A stretch of 64,000 nucleotides of DNA, taken from assembly GCA_038503065.1 (NCBI GenBank), contig JBCAMK010000011.1, forward strand, positions 1,736,001-1,800,000, read 5' to 3'. The stretch is from Paragyromitra xinjiangensis (lineage: Eukaryota; Ascomycota; Pezizomycetes; Pezizales; Discinaceae). Under the pieces are notes generated by a model. That model saw only the letters and a list, made by a program, of their open reading frames with translations, was not told where the DNA came from and searched no databases. This document shows, piece by piece, positions 45,259-57,100 of the stretch. A program made the translations under genes and the position numbers. Position 1 is the stretch's first letter. Each line of letters opens with the position of its first letter.

Positions 45259-46440
45259 TTAACTTACCACTGGCCTCAAAGACGAAACATAATCCAACAC
45301 CTTCAGATCATTCCTCCGCTTGAGACTCCCCTTATGCATAAACCGTACGTCCCTCCCCCTCCCCATTCTACCCAGAACACCTTTAATCCTTCTCCAGCCT
45401 TCTTTCTTCGGTAGTAGCCTCTCCGGAGTCTTCATAATCTCTCTACTCTTTTTACGCTTCTCTGCCTTCCTCTTCTCCTCTCTCCTCTTCTCCCTCTCCT
45501 CCTTCCTCTCCACCTTCCTCTCCTCTCTCACCCTCCTCCTCACCTTCCTCACCTCCTCAACCCTCCTCTCCAATCCGCATACCTCCTCCAAAGCCTCCGT
45601 TAAAACGTCCAACAACCGACACTCCCTCACATCCTCCTCCCCAGGAACTGGAATCCCCACCCTCTCCTTCGTCACAGCCACTTCATCCGTATTAACAATC
45701 CACGGATCCCTCAAAGCCTCTAAATACCCCACCGTAAATGCCGCAGTATAAACCTCCACCTCCACGCCCACCCCCGTCTCGCACGGTGTGATAAGATACA
45801 CTTTGAACGCCTCTGGGAGCGGTAACTCATAGAGCTGTAGCAGTGCGAGTTGGGTTTGAGCGAGCGAGATTAAGCCAGCTGCGTAGAACGGGTGGGGTGT
45901 GAGAGTGTGGAGACGTTTTTTGAGGGAGGTGGAGAGACGGGAGATACGGAAGCCGGTGGTTTCGGAGGGGGTGTTGTAGAGGAGGAAGGGGAGGCCGTGG
46001 ACTGTGTGGATTATTTGGGTTGCGGGGATGTTGATTAGGGTTGTGCCGAAGGTTAGGACTGAGGTAGGGGGTATGGGGAGGGAGCTGGAGGGGTTAGTTG
46101 TGAAGTGAGAGAGGGAAAGGGGAGGGTTTGTGGGGGAGACTTGCTGTGAAGATTTGAAGCGGAAGATGGAGGGGGTTGGTTGGAAAGTGGATATGGCCCG
46201 TTCGAGGAAGGTAGGGAGGTAAGTTTCGAGGATGAGAAATTTCTGGATTTGATGGATAAAGGTGAGTTCGGTGAGGGAGATGGATCCAGAGGGGAGGGAG
46301 TGGGGGGGAGGGGGTCCTTGAGGAGTGGGGATATCGGTGATGGTTATGCGAAGGTGGTGGAGGTGGGTAGGGCTCCAGGCGAGGGGATGGATCCAGAGGG
46401 GATTTCTGGTGGTTTGGAGAAGGGGGGATATGAATGACAT
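45259..46440 (-). CDS. Paralogue C of the unrecognised family (393 aa, intronless)
   Basis: One open frame of 393 codons from ATG at 46440. It shares the family blocks: SPLLQTTRNPLWIHPLAWSP at the start, then TVHGLPFLLYN, AAGLISLAQTQLALLQ, EAFKVYLITP and VYTAAFTVGYLEALRDP. At the place where A and B carry intron 2 (after ALK), C reads straight through (EAFK-VYL) with no scar. The C-terminus is a long Lys/Arg/Glu-rich helix (EERKVERKEEREKRREEKRK) followed by a basic tail, more extended than in B. The gene is orthodox but GC- and CT-rich compared with A and B. Function unknown; the basic tail suggests a nuclear or nucleic-acid-associated role (inference). Confidence 0.85.
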   Translation of the reverse strand: MSFISPLLQTTRNPLWIHPLAWSPTHLHHLRITITDIPTPQGPPPPHSLPSGSISLTELTFIHQIQKFLILETYLPTFLERAISTFQPTPSIFRFKSSQQVSPTNPPLSLSHFTTNPSSSLPIPPTSVLTFGTTLINIPATQIIHTVHGLPFLLYNTPSETTGFRISRLSTSLKKRLHTLTPHPFYAAGLISLAQTQLALLQLYELPLPEAFKVYLITPCETGVGVEVEVYTAAFTVGYLEALRDPWIVNTDEVAVTKERVGIPVPGEEDVRECRLLDVLTEALEEVCGLERRVEEVRKVRRRVREERKVERKEEREKRREEKRKAEKRKKSREIMKTPERLLPKKEGWRRIKGVLGRMGRGRDVRFMHKGSLKRRNDLKVLDYVSSLRPVVS

Positions 46441-47087
46441 TGTAAGGTATATGGAGGAGATGGGGTGAGTTGGAGGGTTGAGATAGGATATATAGGATAA
46501 GTTTGATGGTGTACTTTTAAAATAGGAACGGAATAATGGGAAGGGTCGAAATAAGTGAGATGAAGTCTGGAAAAGGCAATCACACTCGCAGCAGGCGAAC
46601 GTGAAATAGTACCATAATCTAAGTGGCTGGAAGCACTTAATGAGTCAAGGACTGAGTCGAGTGAACACGGAAGTAAATACATCTACTCAGGTGCCTCAGC
46701 TATCACACTCACTATATGGACTCGAATAAACACTGTTCAGCCTGTTAAGCACCTACCTTTGACAACACGCAGTCACCGGCGATTCTCTCGCCCGCAGACT
46801 CAATGGACTTGACTCAAAAAATTGGACTAAATTCGGAACATTCCCAAACCACAATTTTGTCTTCAACCTTCCTCAGCAATTTTTTTACCATAGTGATAAC
46901 CAAATAGGCCACATGGAGCAACAAAAAACAGATAAGAATATCGAGAAGAACCGTAGACCTGCACCTAACATAAATACCAACGAAATAAACAAAGCTCGTG
47001 AAACATTCGAGTGACATCCCGTGACTCTCACTGCTAATAGAACTCCATCCCGCAACCATACCAATTCCAACCCGTCCCAACCACAGC
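46441..47087. other. Intergenic, no gene seen
   Basis: Lies between the 3' end of the VIT/VWA gene and the start of paralogue C, both on the minus strand. Nothing recognisable. Confidence 0.4.
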
Positions 47088-47653
47088 TCACACCCCCTTC
47101 ACTAACCCCACTGCTTCCTCCTCTAGCTCCTCCCTCTTCTCCCCCACAAACCCCCACGCCTTCTCCACAACCAACATCCACACATCCCTAAGCTCCCCCA
47201 ACACCTCCTCAAAAAACACCGCCACCAAAGCCGTAACATGCACATCCGACCTCCCCATAAACCCTTCCACCTCTACCCCCTTAAGGCCCAACACCTCAAC
47301 TAGCTCATCCCTATTCACAAAAGAACCATCAAACTGCTGCAAATCAATCAACAAATCCACCTTCTCCCTGGGAGTATACGCCCGCCCTGGAGCCAGATGT
47401 TGCTGCAAATTCATCTGTTGCTGGTGCTGCATCGCATACACCTGATGACTCTGTGTAGCTGAGTCTTGAACTGCACGCGCCATCATTAATCGCTTTTTAT
47501 TCTGTTGCTCTAGCTTCATCAGCTGCATTTGGTAGTCTTGTAGCCGTTGTGGCTCCGTTGCATCTTGTGCTTTGCGTGCACGGGCTGCTCGTTCAAGGGC
47601 TGCTAGTTCACCCGGTGCCCGTGCCCATGAGTGTTGTCTCCGCTGCGGCTGTG

Positions 47654-47693
<40 letters not shown>

Positions 47694-50369
47694 AAACTGT
47701 TGTTGCTGTTGCTGTTGCTGCTGCTGTTGCTGAAACTGTTGCTGAAACTGTAGACCTCCCTTTTTATCCGGCGTATTCAAGAAACTATCGAAATCAAAAT
47801 TATCGAGACTATTGCCTACCCCTCCAGGACTAACATCAGCTACAGGTTGTGTAGGTGGGACCCAGCTATGGAAGAATATAGCTGGTGCTTTTTGGGGCTG
47901 CGATACTTGGGGGCTAAAAGTTGCCTGGGCGGGCTGTAAGAATTGTGCCGTCATGGGCTGGAAGGCACTGGATAGAGAAAGTTGGGGTGGGGAGTAGTGA
48001 ATTTGTGACTGTTGTTGAAATGGAGGGTTGTGGTGTATTTGGGAATTATTTGCTGCGAGTTGTTGCCGCTGTAGTTCTTGGTTCGGGTGGATCCACGGCT
48101 GGATGTGTGTCTGGAGCCCGCTTGGGATGGGGGAGACAGGACTATATGAAGGGCTGGTAGGGGAGTATGCGGGGCCCTTGGGGGTGTGTGGTCCAGGCGG
48201 GAGCAGGGGAGCGGCGGCACCCTGAGCAGGCGAGGTTGATCTGCTCCGGGTGGGGCTTGCATCTGCGGGCTGAGAGCCCGAGGCCGCACTCTCTGAATCC
48301 GGCGCTGGGCGTTTCCGACTTCTCTCCGAACTCGAAGAAGTCGGCGTAAGAACCTCACTCCCTTCACCATCACTATCTACATCCACCTTCTTCTTCCCCT
48401 TCTTCTTCTCTTTCTTCTGCACCTTCTCTACAGCTACAAAGCTCGTCCACTTCCCCGCGATCCCCCATTCAACACCTACCCGCTCTCCCTCCCGCTCTAC
48501 ATACTCCTCCACCCGATCCTTCACCGCATCACCCACCCAGCTCCGTCCCTCCTCCAGATCCCGCAACTGCGCTCGTGCCGCAAGCGAGTGTATCGTCGTC
48601 CCCTTCGCCACACGAGTAACGGGCACATTCAACCTCAACTCATCCCCATCCACCGTCGTAGCACGCAGCGTCACAGCCGTCGGTACACGTGACGAGAACG
48701 ACAAATACACAGTGGTCCTCTCGAACGGGAACAACGGAGGTATAATAAACGGCGCTTGGATAGGATTTGGAGCCTTGACACCCTTCAAATGAGAAAACCT
48801 ATTCTTGAACTTATCCTTTGGAGGACTTGGCGAAGGCGGATCAACCTCAGCATCGAAGAGGGATATAACCTTAGGTTTCTTAGCAGGTGGTGGAGTTAGA
48901 TGTGCGACTGTACTATCGCTTTCATTCCCATCCTCGTACTCGATATCGAGATTATACTCATTAACATGAGTCCCAAGCGCGCACTTGAGAACCCTCACGA
49001 CCTTCCCGGTAAGGCTCGCCTCCTCCTCCCCGGGGGGGATAACAACACTCACCCCTCCCCCAGCCCTCGCAAGGCCCTCTACAAGCGCATGACTAACATC
49101 TCTTCCAATACCAAGACTAAACACCCTTGCCTTCCCACCCGAATTCTTCCTCGCAACATTAACACACGCCAGTAACTCATCCAATCCCCACACCTCCCCA
49201 TCAGTTAACACAATCACCTCAGTTTCTACCTCAACACCCTCAAGAACCCCTTCCACAGCAGCTAACATCTCCGTCCCCCCCATATCTGCTTCAATCCCAT
49301 TCACCATCCCCTCCGCGTCCATTAGCGACTCCCGCGAATACACCCGCGGGGAAGTCCATAGTGATGTATAGTAGTTACCAAATGAAACGATGTTGAACCG
49401 GCATCCAACGGGGATACTCTTCAATAGTACCCTCAGCGCGGACTTGAGCGCTGGTAGTTTATCATACATACTCCCAGAGCGGTCGACAAGGAACACAAGA
49501 TCCGGTCTACCCGTCGGTGCGGTGAAACGGGGGACGAGGGTTAGCATCATAGCGGAGTGGTCAAGGGTTGGGTGTGGTTCTAGAAGCGCTAATGGTGATG
49601 AGAGGAGGGATGTCGCGGTGGTGATTAGGAGGGTGAAGTCAGCGCTCAACGCTGTAGAGGGGGTGTGGAGTGTTGCGAGAGCTTTAGTGGAGTCGAAGGA
49701 ATTGGTCTTTTTTGTGGAATGGGTTCCGAGGTAGGTCGTGATCGGGTGGGATGTGCTTGAGATGCTGCGGATTGGCTCGGCCATCGCCACCTCTACAGAC
49801 AACGAGAACCCTTTTTCAGGGCGGGAGACGGCATTGGCGAACGCCTTGGGAGGGGCACCGTAGCGTGGAGCGATTGACGTGGGAACGGTGAAGATGATCC
49901 CGTCAGCTTGCGCGGAGTGTTTAAGCTCCATAACATACTCGAGAATAACCTTAACTGTTACTCCAGCTGGAATATTCCCTAACTGGGTCGTAAACACCTC
50001 CGTCGTCTTCTGCTGTAGTAGACCAGCTGTAAGACCCTTTTGGATTGCTGTATCGTAGGTTTCTTGGGCTTCCCATTTTGGTTGGATTATACCCGTTATG
50101 ATCTTAGGTGGGATATGGCAGACGAAGCTGGTGACGCAGGAGTTAGCGTAGAGGGGGAATGTGTATTGTGCGTTTTTGATAGAGGTGGTGGAGGGGTTAT
50201 GGAAGGTTTGAGTGAGGGTTGTTTTTGTGGATGTCGAGAGAATAGTGGACTTGAGATTGACGGAGATAAGGGGGAGATTTGCGGGGTGTTTGGAAGCAGT
50301 GAAGTGAATCCCGCAGAGTGTTGGGGAGTACACGTTGTAGCCACCCCGTTGGTATAGGTAGTTCGCCAT
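47088..50369 (-). CDS. VIT and von Willebrand A domain protein with polyQ tract (1,093 aa)
   Basis: A single exon. Residues about 15-150 form a VIT (vault/inter-alpha-trypsin) domain, with TLTQTFHNPS, AQYTFPLYAN and GNIPAGVTVKVILEYV as its usual landmarks. Residues about 289-450 are a VWA domain with the metal-binding motif DRSGS (296-300), a downstream GGTEM Thr and VIVLTDGEVW for the third MIDAS loop. A disordered, Pro/Gln-rich middle follows and includes two polyQ runs near residues 880-910, encoded by CAG. The last 120 residues (LIDLQQFDGSFVNRDELVEV and on) resemble the C-terminal segment seen in fungal VIT/VWA and PARP4-like proteins. Such proteins are common in filamentous fungi; the role is not established, but the VWA should mediate metal-dependent protein binding. 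No signal peptide, so cytosolic or nuclear. Confidence 0.92.
47646..47745 (-). repeat. Coding CAG/CTG microsatellite (polyQ)
   Basis: Two runs of ctg/ttg triplets on the plus strand encode polyglutamine in the VIT/VWA protein, split by a short aaactgtt segment (QF). A pure ctg core of about 14 triplets at about 47650-47692 makes length variation likely. Confidence 0.92.
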
Positions 50370-52394
50370 TGATGGCTAGAATTCTAGTAGAGTAGAGGTA
50401 GTAGTTGTAGTAACAATAAGAGCTACTACGGGATCAACACAGCTATAAATATTCGTTTAACGGAGTCATACTGCTGCTTAATCTGCAAGGCAGCAACGAG
50501 ACAGCCTTGTTGAGCCACAGTGACGCGGTAGAAGCTCGATTTAGGGGGACAAGCCACTGGACGCCACGAATCGCATGATGCGTGCATGGAAGAACAGAGG
50601 TTTTATTGGTTGGACGAGGCGGGTGGTTAACTGTAGGTGGTTAAAGTGTTGTAACCGCGGTTGGTTAAGGGGTTATTGAGGGTTATTTGGGTTGTGGCTG
50701 GTGTAGGTGGCTGGTGTGGCGGTGCGGCGGTGATGGTTTGCTGTGAGGTACATGTAGTTTAAAGAGGGTTGTAGGTAAGGGTTGATAGAGTTGAGGTAGT
50801 TTTAGCGTTTAGTGTGTTTTGATAGTTAAAATTAGTAAAGATCCTATTGTTTTTTTTAGTATTAGGGTCATAAAGAATCACTCGTAATCCACAATCGCCC
50901 AGGGAAAATACCTCCCAAAAGCTAACAGTGCTGCACAATAGGCAGCGTAGGTAGTATGAAGCCCTAGCATGCGTAAAAGCTGGTGTGTCGGGTCTGTACT
51001 GAAGTCGAGTCAGTCAAGTCTTCTCTACCCCTAATCCTATGTTATATCACTCACTATCACCCGTTTCTACCCCATCTCCCATTCTTCTCACTTCTCCACT
51101 ATCCCATATCCTAACCTAAGAATATCCCTGCCCTATCTCACAATACCAAATCAGCATCACCGTAAGTCAGTAAGAAGGGCCTAGGTAGACTAGGCAGAAT
51201 CGAAGCTACCTTACCAGGCACCTAAGTGACCAGCTTGGACAACAAATCCAAACACCCAACTCCCTACCTTTCCAGATCAAAGCTAATACTACCTTCAACC
51301 AACCCACTACCGAGTACCAACATATATTCGGACGTACAACCGCGCCCCTAAAAGCCTCTGCACCCTCATCATATGCACACCAAACTCAACCACTAGCGAA
51401 TCGTAGCCGTAGTTTCCGCAGCAGGCAATCAAAAGGGTGGGGTGTTATTTAATATATAAACCTTTCCTCTCCCAATCGCCGTCCTCTAGCCTGGTTTGTA
51501 ATTACGTAGCTGCAGCATTATCAGGTCGCCAGGGGGCAAAGACTTTTGGACATGGCTGTACTCAATGAAGTAGTCAATGGATCAACTACCACTGACCACA
51601 GCACCCCAAGCCTCCCCGGACAGAATCTCTAAAAGCACTAGATTAGCGAGCCGCTGCCAATCTCGCATAAGATTAGCCCCACCGCGCCTCCCCCTGACAT
51701 ACCCACCAGTGCGCTCTAGAGCCTAAAACCACAACTTCGCACTCGACTACCCCACCACACCTATAATTCCTAGAAGCACAACCAACGGGTCTCAGATCAG
51801 CTCCCTGTGCGGATCACTGTAGGACACGGAACATCACTCGAGCGTTATCCCGTTTGTGGAGAGTGGAGAGCGTGTAAGTCTAGGCGGGATTCGAATTATA
51901 TACTCAAGTAAAATACAGTTAATGCATACGACCTATTCTGTAATCTACCCCCACAAACACACTCCTTCCTGCCTAAAGAAACAAAAAAACCACCCGAATC
52001 TACCCACAGCCGGTGGAAACTAAAGAACTCCATAACGATGATTGATACCAACAAAAGAAAACCAAGAGAACTCGTTACTAAGAAACAAAAATGAAAGCAA
52101 GATACAGTTGGATTAAAAATACAAATGGCCAAACTTACCAAAAAATATGCGACGGGGAAGGAAAGGAGGAAGACAAATAAAACTAGGGGTTCCCCCTTCT
52201 TAATCACTTATATACACCGTAGTCACTCTGGTATAACAGAGGTCTCGTTCTACCAGGAATGCGTGCCTGGGAATATCCCGTCGCCGGTGATCAAGACATG
52301 TTGTGGTTTTCGTGGGTAGGTAATAGACTTCGCCGGTCTCCAATTTTCGTGTTTTGAATTTTTTTTGTTGATGAAAGTAAGTAAAATAAGAAAC
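50370..52394. other. Intergenic, one relic shared with 61.1 kb
   Basis: No gene is supported. A stretch at about 51380-51450 (caaccactagcgaa, then cgtagtttccgcagcaggc) resembles 61112-61175 (cgaccactgaagaa, then cgtagcttccgcagtaggt), so it may be a scrap of the same NLR/ankyrin-related sequence. Confidence 0.35.
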
Positions 52395-54139
52395 TTATCG
52401 CTTAGACTCGACGTTCTGCGCCAGCGCTCCATCGACCGGGTAGAACCACGCAGCGATGGCGATGATGAAGTACAGTGCAACCAAAAGGTTACCTTCTAGG
52501 TAATTTGATTTCCCATCCTAAGGACCAGATTAGTAAGCATTCCAGAAAAGCGGGGAAAGATAACAAACCTGAATGAGATAGTTCACCAACAACACGGTCA
52601 CGAATAAAATCATGACCTGAAACCCATCAAAATACAGCGTCATCTCATCGATACCCATGCACCAGCCCAAGACAACGATAAACGGAATAACCAATAACGC
52701 AATCTGCATGCTGCTCCCAACCGCAACACCGATACTCAAATCCATCTTATCCTTGATAGCAACCGTCACAGCCGTCGCGTGCTCCGCCGCATTTCCGACA
52801 ATAGGCAGTAAGATGAGACCAACGAACACGCGAGAGATGCCGGCAGATGTAACAAGGTGGTCGATCGAGCTGACTAAACATTCTGCGCACAAGGCAACCA
52901 AGACGGTTGCGAGAACCAAAAGTGTGAGTGCGGCCCAGAGCGTTAGGTCTGGCACCTCAGGCACTTCCTCATCCTCTTCGACTTTGGCTGGTACAGATTC
53001 TAGTGGTGCTGCGCCGATAGCTTGGCCAATGTTGGCGCTCGCAGAAACTAGGGCGTCCCCGGGCGGCTGGGTGATTCCGCGTTTAGGCGTTTTCTCGCTA
53101 GGCGCGTTGTATAGGTGGTTGTGAGTCTTTAGCTGGAAACCAAGGTATGAGCCATAAACTAGAAGGAGAATTATTGCTGTGCCGCGCGAGAGCTCAGTAA
53201 TGCCAACATCGCCGGCTGAAGACGCAAGGTGGAAGGCGGTGGGCACGATTAGAGAGCCTACTGCAAGTGCAAGTAGTGAGGATGCAGTTTGTGCGACCGT
53301 AGTGTTGAAATTCTGTTCCACGCGATTGAACCCGCCAGCGATGAACGCCATGCCAAGTACGAGAAGGCTGTAATTTTTGTTAGTTTGCGGGGTTTCGCGG
53401 GGGCGCAGGCTTTCAGGCTCCCTTACAGGTTACTCAAAATGCTACCGATGAGCGAAGTCTGTACGATGACGATTTCATGTTTTATTAATGCAAGGATGGA
53501 TACGATAAGCTCCACGGCGTTTCTGTATTTGTTTTTTTTCGTTAGCTTATGCTGCATGAAAGTGGGTTTGGCGCCGTAATAGGTTATCGTAAGTGAACAT
53601 TATAGGGGGGGTGAATTTACCCAAAACTGGCGTTTAACAGCCCTCCGAGAACTTCACCACAGTAAAGTGCAATTTCTTCGGTTCCATAGGATAGCAGAGC
53701 GGCTAAGGGAATGATAGCAATAAAATTCATCACGAATACGATCGTCCTGTGAAATTGTCAATCTCGCGACTCGTGCCGAAGGGAAACGGAGCGGAGATAG
53801 GAAACAAAGAAAGGGATAGAGAAAAAAAACTTACGGATCTACCCCCGCATAATGGGTTGCAATTCCCACGGGCACAAACACAAGTAATAGGTTGATCCAG
53901 CTGTTGAAGAGAGCAGTTTTTAGCTGTCTTGGGATGCTTTTGTGTTGCAGGTCTTCCTTCTCGCTGCGATAACTTTGTCTGCGATGGTTCCCCTCCTCCA
54001 TCCTAAGTGTATTTGTTCTTGTCGGGCCACCAACAGAGGTAGCTCTCGAGTTCGCGTGTAATGTCTCTTCCCCATCAATGGAGCTCATCTCGACACCCTC
54101 TCGACTTTTGGGTAAAATTTGATCCGTAGACTTGTTCAT
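52395..54139 (-). CDS. Vacuolar-type Ca2+/H+ exchanger, CAX family (Vcx1-like)
   Basis: Five exons splice in frame (GT-AG) to about 490 residues. Vcx1-type carriers use the proton gradient to load Ca2+ into the vacuole. Exon 1 (ATG at 54139) is a hydrophilic N-terminal tail and the first membrane segment ([16 protein letters not shown]). The second supplies [20 protein letters not shown] and the alpha-1 repeat start ([12 protein letters not shown]), which continues as [13 protein letters not shown] in exon 3. Exon 4 contains segments 5-10 and the alpha-2 signature [21 protein letters not shown] loop of acidic residues ([13 protein letters not shown]) is the usual CAX acidic motif. The last exon ends in [17 protein letters not shown] and the stop at 52395. 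All hallmark residues are intact. Membrane protein, about 11 segments. Confidence 0.95.
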
Positions 54140-57100
54140 TTTATGCCTGCCGTGTTGATAGATCCGACAGAAAGGGTTGAATTCGAGAGAGTTTGCAGTA
54201 TTGCTGGCTTTTCGCTTGAGACGATCTGAGGTAAAATGTGATGTTAGTCTTAGTTTATAGGGAGGGTGAGGGCGAGGTAGAAAAGAATGAGCCTAAGGAG
54301 GCTGTTCATTCGCATACTCGGCACTGAGCGGGTCGTGTGTCTCAAAGAGGCGCTAGCCCGAGAAAGGGGGCACTGTCACTGAGAGGGAAATATCTGGGAA
54401 TCTTACGCATGATGAGATCTACTTTCTTGGGTTCAACGAATTGAGTGTTCGTAAGAGTGTGAATAATAAGGAAGGTGATCAGAAGGTTCCAGGTAGGAAA
54501 AAAAAAGTAGGAGTAGGAGGGAGTGGGTCAAAGGAATAGAATGGGAGAAACGGCGACCTTAACAGCACATTCAAAAGCAAATAAAGAGCGAGCTCACAAC
54601 GGTCACCCACAGACTTGTTTTTGTCGAAGCGTCAACCATGTGGATGGAAATTCAGCTCCCTTCCATTCTTTCATATTTGTCCTTGCGTCGAATGGTGCGA
54701 CCCCCAAACGAACAAGCTCCTGTGTGAGACAAAGCTTGATTCGCTTGTATTTCCCCTATCACTTGGTTTCCATCGCCAAGACCCCACCTGGGCGTCCGTC
54801 ATGAGAGAAACTGGTTCACGGCGATGCAACGGGTATCATGTTGGCCCTGTTTATCACTAACCAACAGCTCCTATACCTGCTCAATCCCTCAACAGCCACA
54901 TGAGATACTAGGGGTGATAGAATTTGACACAACTGCGACGTCACCCAACTAGACCAATCCTCCCAGACTATCTAGAACCCAGCAATCGCGTCAATTGGCA
55001 AGTAGGTACCATTCCAAATTTCCATGGGCGCGTGGGGATACGTGTAAAGGTACACAAATACAAAGGAGCTGCAGCGAAGTACGTAGCAACAAGCTTACTA
55101 CTACCACAAAGGATATATCCCCGTTAGTAACAGAGCATGTAGAGTGAGACTTCGCCTAGGGCACTACACGCTTACTGAAAGCTCAGCCTGGAGCGGCATT
55201 GAAATTTCAGTGCTGGGAATTCTTCGGACTTTCGGAAAGCCGAAGAACTTCGGCCGAATATACGGGCCTACGCCCCAATGCCACTTCAAAACCCAGGAAC
55301 CTTTTTTTCGCACAGCATGGGGGGGGGAGCAGCCTTTTATAAATCCTTATAGAGACCTAAGGTATTTGTGGCAAACATCATGTAAAGCGGATTGCAAGTA
55401 CGTAGAACAGATAATCTATCCTGCTCGCAAATCCCTCAGGTGGCACACGAGAGAAACAAACTCATTTTTACCCCAGCCTATAGAACACGTTTTTCCCGTA
55501 TTACGAAACAAATATTGGCGCTACTGCTGATAGCCAAACAACCCCACAAGGAAAGTCAAATCATGTAAAACGTTTATGTTAGGCGAAATTCGTCATCCAC
55601 CAGGCGGAAGGCAGGCGCCAAATCTAAGCCCCAATATGGTAGTGATGCCTTTTGTATAAGCCTCGAGTGAGTAGTCATGATGGACAGTCTCAGCCTTCTG
55701 CTTTCAAATAGTGCATTTGTAGCCTTTATCTGTTTACTCAGTCATTTACTCTGGCATTCATTTTCGCATTCATCTTCGTAATTATTTACGTAGCTACCTC
55801 CCCAAAAGGAAAGATTCCGGAACACTAACACTCAGGTTTGCGCCGCACGCGCGCGCCTTCAGCTCCACGAACAGAAGGCGGTGCAATACGAGTGAGGAGG
55901 TGTGAGTAAGAGCACGGTCCGCAATATCACTGATGACTATTCACCCTCGAGGTAGCAAAGCTTGCTGCTATTTCGCTGGCCCCTGGAGCTGAACCGCTGG
56001 CATCCTATCCCACGGCTAAGATAAGGTGCTGTTGTACTAACAATAAGTTTAGCTACGTAGGGAGATATTCCAAAGAGACGGGGAACTAAGTGCAAAACTA
56101 GGCAGCAGTGGCCCGGACCGCGTTATCTTACCCGTGGGTCTTTCCGCCGGGTACTCGGGGATCATCGGTTCGCATTTGCGGTTCTGTGAGGTTTGTGGGG
56201 TTGGGCCATAGCTCAATAGGTTATGTGATATATGAGAGTGATGCAGCCTTGGAAATATGTTTATCCGTGTTTCCATGACTTTTTAGGTTATGTGGGCCCA
56301 GCCCATTTTAAAAATGTCAGCCAAAGGTGGTGGGGGACGAGCCTGACGAATAAGAGAATGGAGTGGCAAGTTATAGATTTTGGTCAAAGTTCTGTTCGAT
56401 GTATTTTTAGCCATCGAATTTTTAAAAACCAATAGTCTATGGTAGAGTCAATATTTTCACTAGATTCTTTGGATAGTGTCGGTTGTAGCAATATAATAAC
56501 ACTTTCTGGAGATCAACGAATTGTAGAGTTTTCAGAGTTGGTGGCCTGTAAATATTCTTGATTATATGGACATCTGTTTTTTGCACCTTGGTTTCATTGT
56601 TTACCCAGTGCTTTATCGTGCTCTACTCTACTGGAGAAGAACAACCGGGTTTTCGTAGAAAATTTTCATCATAAGCAGCAGACATCTTGACGGGAATCAT
56701 CCTACCAGCATACATAAATTCTGCATTTTCCATTGCTCAATTGTAGTAATAGGCTGCCACGGTGTGCACACAGACGGTTAATTTTCACCGCAACAAGTAA
56801 ATACTCCCAGCCAAACTAGATTATTGGTAAACACCCTGCCTACAGTCGCAAAACCACAATCTGTATGAACTGGATTCTGCATATGATCGTTACACTAGAT
56901 AGGTCTTCACACTTCAACGCGTCAAGTTCAGCTGAACTGGCTGACATGCATACATGTGCGCATGGACCTACGGCAATTAGCATCCGGAATACTATTTGCA
57001 GTAAGGGCTAGCTTCTTGGCGCTTGGGATGGAGATATGTACTAGGGCGCCACGAGGTTCTGATGGTGGACGTTGGACCAGATGGTCTTCTTCGCTTGGGA

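Noticed and set aside
49390..49734. 114-codon plus-strand frame inside the VIT/VWA gene
   Set aside because: Antisense shadow of the VWA-coding sequence.
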